7,153 nucleotides of DNA from Planctomycetota bacterium (GTDB taxonomy: Bacteria > Planctomycetota > UBA8742 > SKZP01), in NCBI GenBank assembly GCA_007127275.1, contig SKZP01000540.1:1-7153 (forward strand). Reading direction: 5' to 3'. The notes beneath the pieces are model-generated. The model searched no databases, was not told where the DNA came from, and worked only from the letters and a program-made list of their open reading frames with translations. Numbering within the stretch: the first letter of the stretch is position 1; the number at the start of each line of letters is the position of its first letter. Position numbers and translations under genes: made by a program. Positions 5,758 through 7,153 of this stretch are shown here, piece after piece.

Positions 5758-7153
5758 GGAGGCGCTGCCGTACTCGGCGAGCACCTCGGCGAGGCTTTCC
5801 GGGACGTTGGTGAGTTGCACCTCCGCCACTCGTTCGCGCACCGCGGCAATGGCCTTCGCGCCGGTTGCCGAGCAGTAGACGAGATCCGCGACGTCGAAGC
5901 GCAGCCGTTTCGGCTTCTTGTGCTTCTGGCGGTTACCCTTCTTCGCGTGTGCCTCGAGGATCGGCTGCAGACCTTCCCGCACGTCGTCGAGTGCCGTGGT
6001 GAGCTCCTCGGCGGTGGCCGTTTCGAGGAAGCCGCCGAGCTTGATCGTCGCCCACTCCCCCTCGAAGGCCACGTCCATATCCAGCGCGGAGCGGATCGCC
6101 GGAAACAGGTTCTCTCCCTTGCTCACCGAGGTGCCCGCCACGAGGCCACCCCAGGCGACTCGCTTATACAGCGCCTTCGAGGCCGGCTCGTAACTCAACA
6201 CCGACCGCGGCGGCTGCCCGAGCTTCTGCGCCATCTTCGCGGCAGTCTCCGGCATCAACGGCTCGAGCGCGACGCCGAGAATGCGGCAGACCTCGCAGAG
6301 ATGGTAGAGCACGTTGTCGAGGCGCGCCTGCTGCGCGGCGTCCTCGGTCGCCTTGCCCAGCTTCCACGGCGCCTCGTCGTCAATGTAGCGGCTCGCCTCC
6401 CGCACAATCTTCCAGAGATCCTCAACGGCGAGGTGTGGCTGGTAGGCCTCGATATGTCGCTGGTATGCGACGACGTTCTTTTCAGTTGCCTCGCGCAGCG
6501 CCCGGTCCGCCTCGGTCAGGGCCTCGTCGCGCACCGCCGGTACTTTGGCGTCGCGGTGCTTCTCCACGAGGTTGAGCGTGCGGGCGACGAGGTTGCCGAG
6601 GCCGCCTTTGCCGAGGTCGGTGTTGATGCGCTGCACGAGGTGGCCGACCGAAAAGTCGCCGTCGGCGCCGAAAGTCATCTCGCGCAAGACGTAGTAGCGC
6701 AGCGGGTCGTTGCCGAAGCGCTGGGTAATCAGTGCCGGGTCAATGCCGGTACCGAGCGCCTTCGAGATCTTCATCCCCTCGACGGTCCACCAGCCGTGCG
6801 CAAAGACGAGCTTCGGCGGCTCAAGCCCTACGCCGTAGAGCATCGCCCACCAAATCAGCGTGTGGTGCCAGAGGATGTCCTTGCCGATCAGGTGCACCGA
6901 CTCCGGCCAGAAGGTCTTGAACTTCTCCGTCTGGATCAGCTCGTCGAACGGCAGCGGATCCGGCTCGTCGGCCCGCTTTTCCACTTCCTCCTTGAGCAAC
7001 CCGGAGACATAATTAATCAGCGCGTCGAACCATACCCAGATGACGTGTTCGTCGTCATCCGGCATATGCACGCCCCAGGTGAGCTTTTCCTTGCGCCGAC
7101 TCACCGACTGATCCTCGATTCCCTTCAGGTCGGCAAGCACCTTGTTGCGGCGC
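5752..7153 (-). CDS. metG: Methionyl-tRNA synthetase, 5' end missing, with a C-terminal STAS-like domain
   Basis: Charges tRNA-Met with methionine in the cytoplasm. The gene runs off the right edge, so the HIGH-containing first part of the catalytic domain is not visible; 466 codons are. In frame from the edge it reads RRNKVLADLKG, then WGVHMP and VIWVWFDALINY, HLIGKDILWHH and LVFAHGWWTVEG, followed by the KMSKS loop, here KISKALGTGIDP (6757-6771 for KISKA), and the helical anticodon-binding domain (RYIDDEAPWKL is its hallmark). The conventional body ends at KGENLFPAI. About 110 further residues then read as a STAS-like fold: a strand EWATIKLGGFLET, helix TAEELTTALDDV, a basic insert, strand RLRFDVADLVYCS, helix TGAKAIAAV, strand EVQLTNV and helix PESLAEVLAEYG. 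The usual C-terminal OB-fold domain is absent. The fusion is in one uninterrupted frame. The synthetase is certain; the STAS assignment is by pattern only. Confidence 0.96.
   Translation of the reverse strand, partial: RRNKVLADLKGIEDQSVSRRKEKLTWGVHMPDDDEHVIWVWFDALINYVSGLLKEEVEKRADEPDPLPFDELIQTEKFKTFWPESVHLIGKDILWHHTLIWWAMLYGVGLEPPKLVFAHGWWTVEGMKISKALGTGIDPALITQRFGNDPLRYYVLREMTFGADGDFSVGHLVQRINTDLGKGGLGNLVARTLNLVEKHRDAKVPAVRDEALTEADRALREATEKNVVAYQRHIEAYQPHLAVEDLWKIVREASRYIDDEAPWKLGKATEDAAQQARLDNVLYHLCEVCRILGVALEPLMPETAAKMAQKLGQPPRSVLSYEPASKALYKRVAWGGLVAGTSVSKGENLFPAIRSALDMDVAFEGEWATIKLGGFLETATAEELTTALDDVREGLQPILEAHAKKGNRQKHKKPKRLRFDVADLVYCSATGAKAIAAVRERVAEVQLTNVPESLAEVLAEYGSASP

Noticed and set aside
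5310..5849. A 179-codon minus-strand frame across the metG-tig gap
   Set aside because: It overlaps the end of metG in another frame and the tig promoter, is Arg/Pro-rich and full of inverted-repeat sequence. A GGAGG near 5413-5418 followed by a GTG would give only about 31 residues running through the promoter, so it is not called.

Overview
The window is high-GC bacterial chromosome carrying mostly housekeeping genes. The phylum cannot be fixed from 7 kb. G+C-rich third positions, very acidic extensions on trigger factor, and weak or absent Shine-Dalgarno sequences before several starts suggest a GC-rich Gram-negative-type lineage such as a deltaproteobacterial/myxobacterial or planctomycete-like group. 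That assignment is inference only.

Layout from left to right. (1) 51-287, minus: a small membrane-protein frame of unknown function. An in-frame amber codon is followed by a second hydrophobic stretch that runs off the left edge. A candidate promoter with an overlapping palindrome lies upstream at 358-402. (2) 806-2512, plus: a cytoplasmic PAS / coiled-coil / GAF-like / GGDEF diguanylate cyclase with an intact GGDEF motif and an RxxD inhibitory site. (3) 2513-2795: a convergent intergenic region holding a strong hairpin terminator for the clpP transcript. (4) 2796-3473, minus: clpP, with a complete Ser-His-Asp triad. (5) 3539-5269, minus: tig (trigger factor), enlarged by an acidic N-terminal extension and a His/Asp/Glu-rich C-terminal tail, with a strongly diverged PPIase domain. 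A good sigma-70-type promoter lies upstream at 5361-5389. (6) 5390-5751: about 360 bp of noncoding, very GC-rich DNA full of inverted repeats. (7) 5752-7153, minus: the 3' two-thirds of metG (methionyl-tRNA synthetase), running off the right edge.

tig and clpP form an apparent two-gene protein-quality-control operon: nascent-chain folding plus the proteolytic core. It ends at a terminator directly after clpP, so clpX is not in its common place downstream.

The most unusual feature is the end of MetRS. After the normal end of the catalytic and anticodon-binding body (the KGENLFPAI segment), the frame continues for about 110 residues. These read as a STAS-like domain (the SpoIIAA / anti-sigma-factor-antagonist fold) interrupted by a strongly basic segment, in place of the OB-fold tRNA-binding domain that many MetRS carry. 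I know of no described MetRS-STAS fusion, and I regard this as the best candidate in the window for something new.
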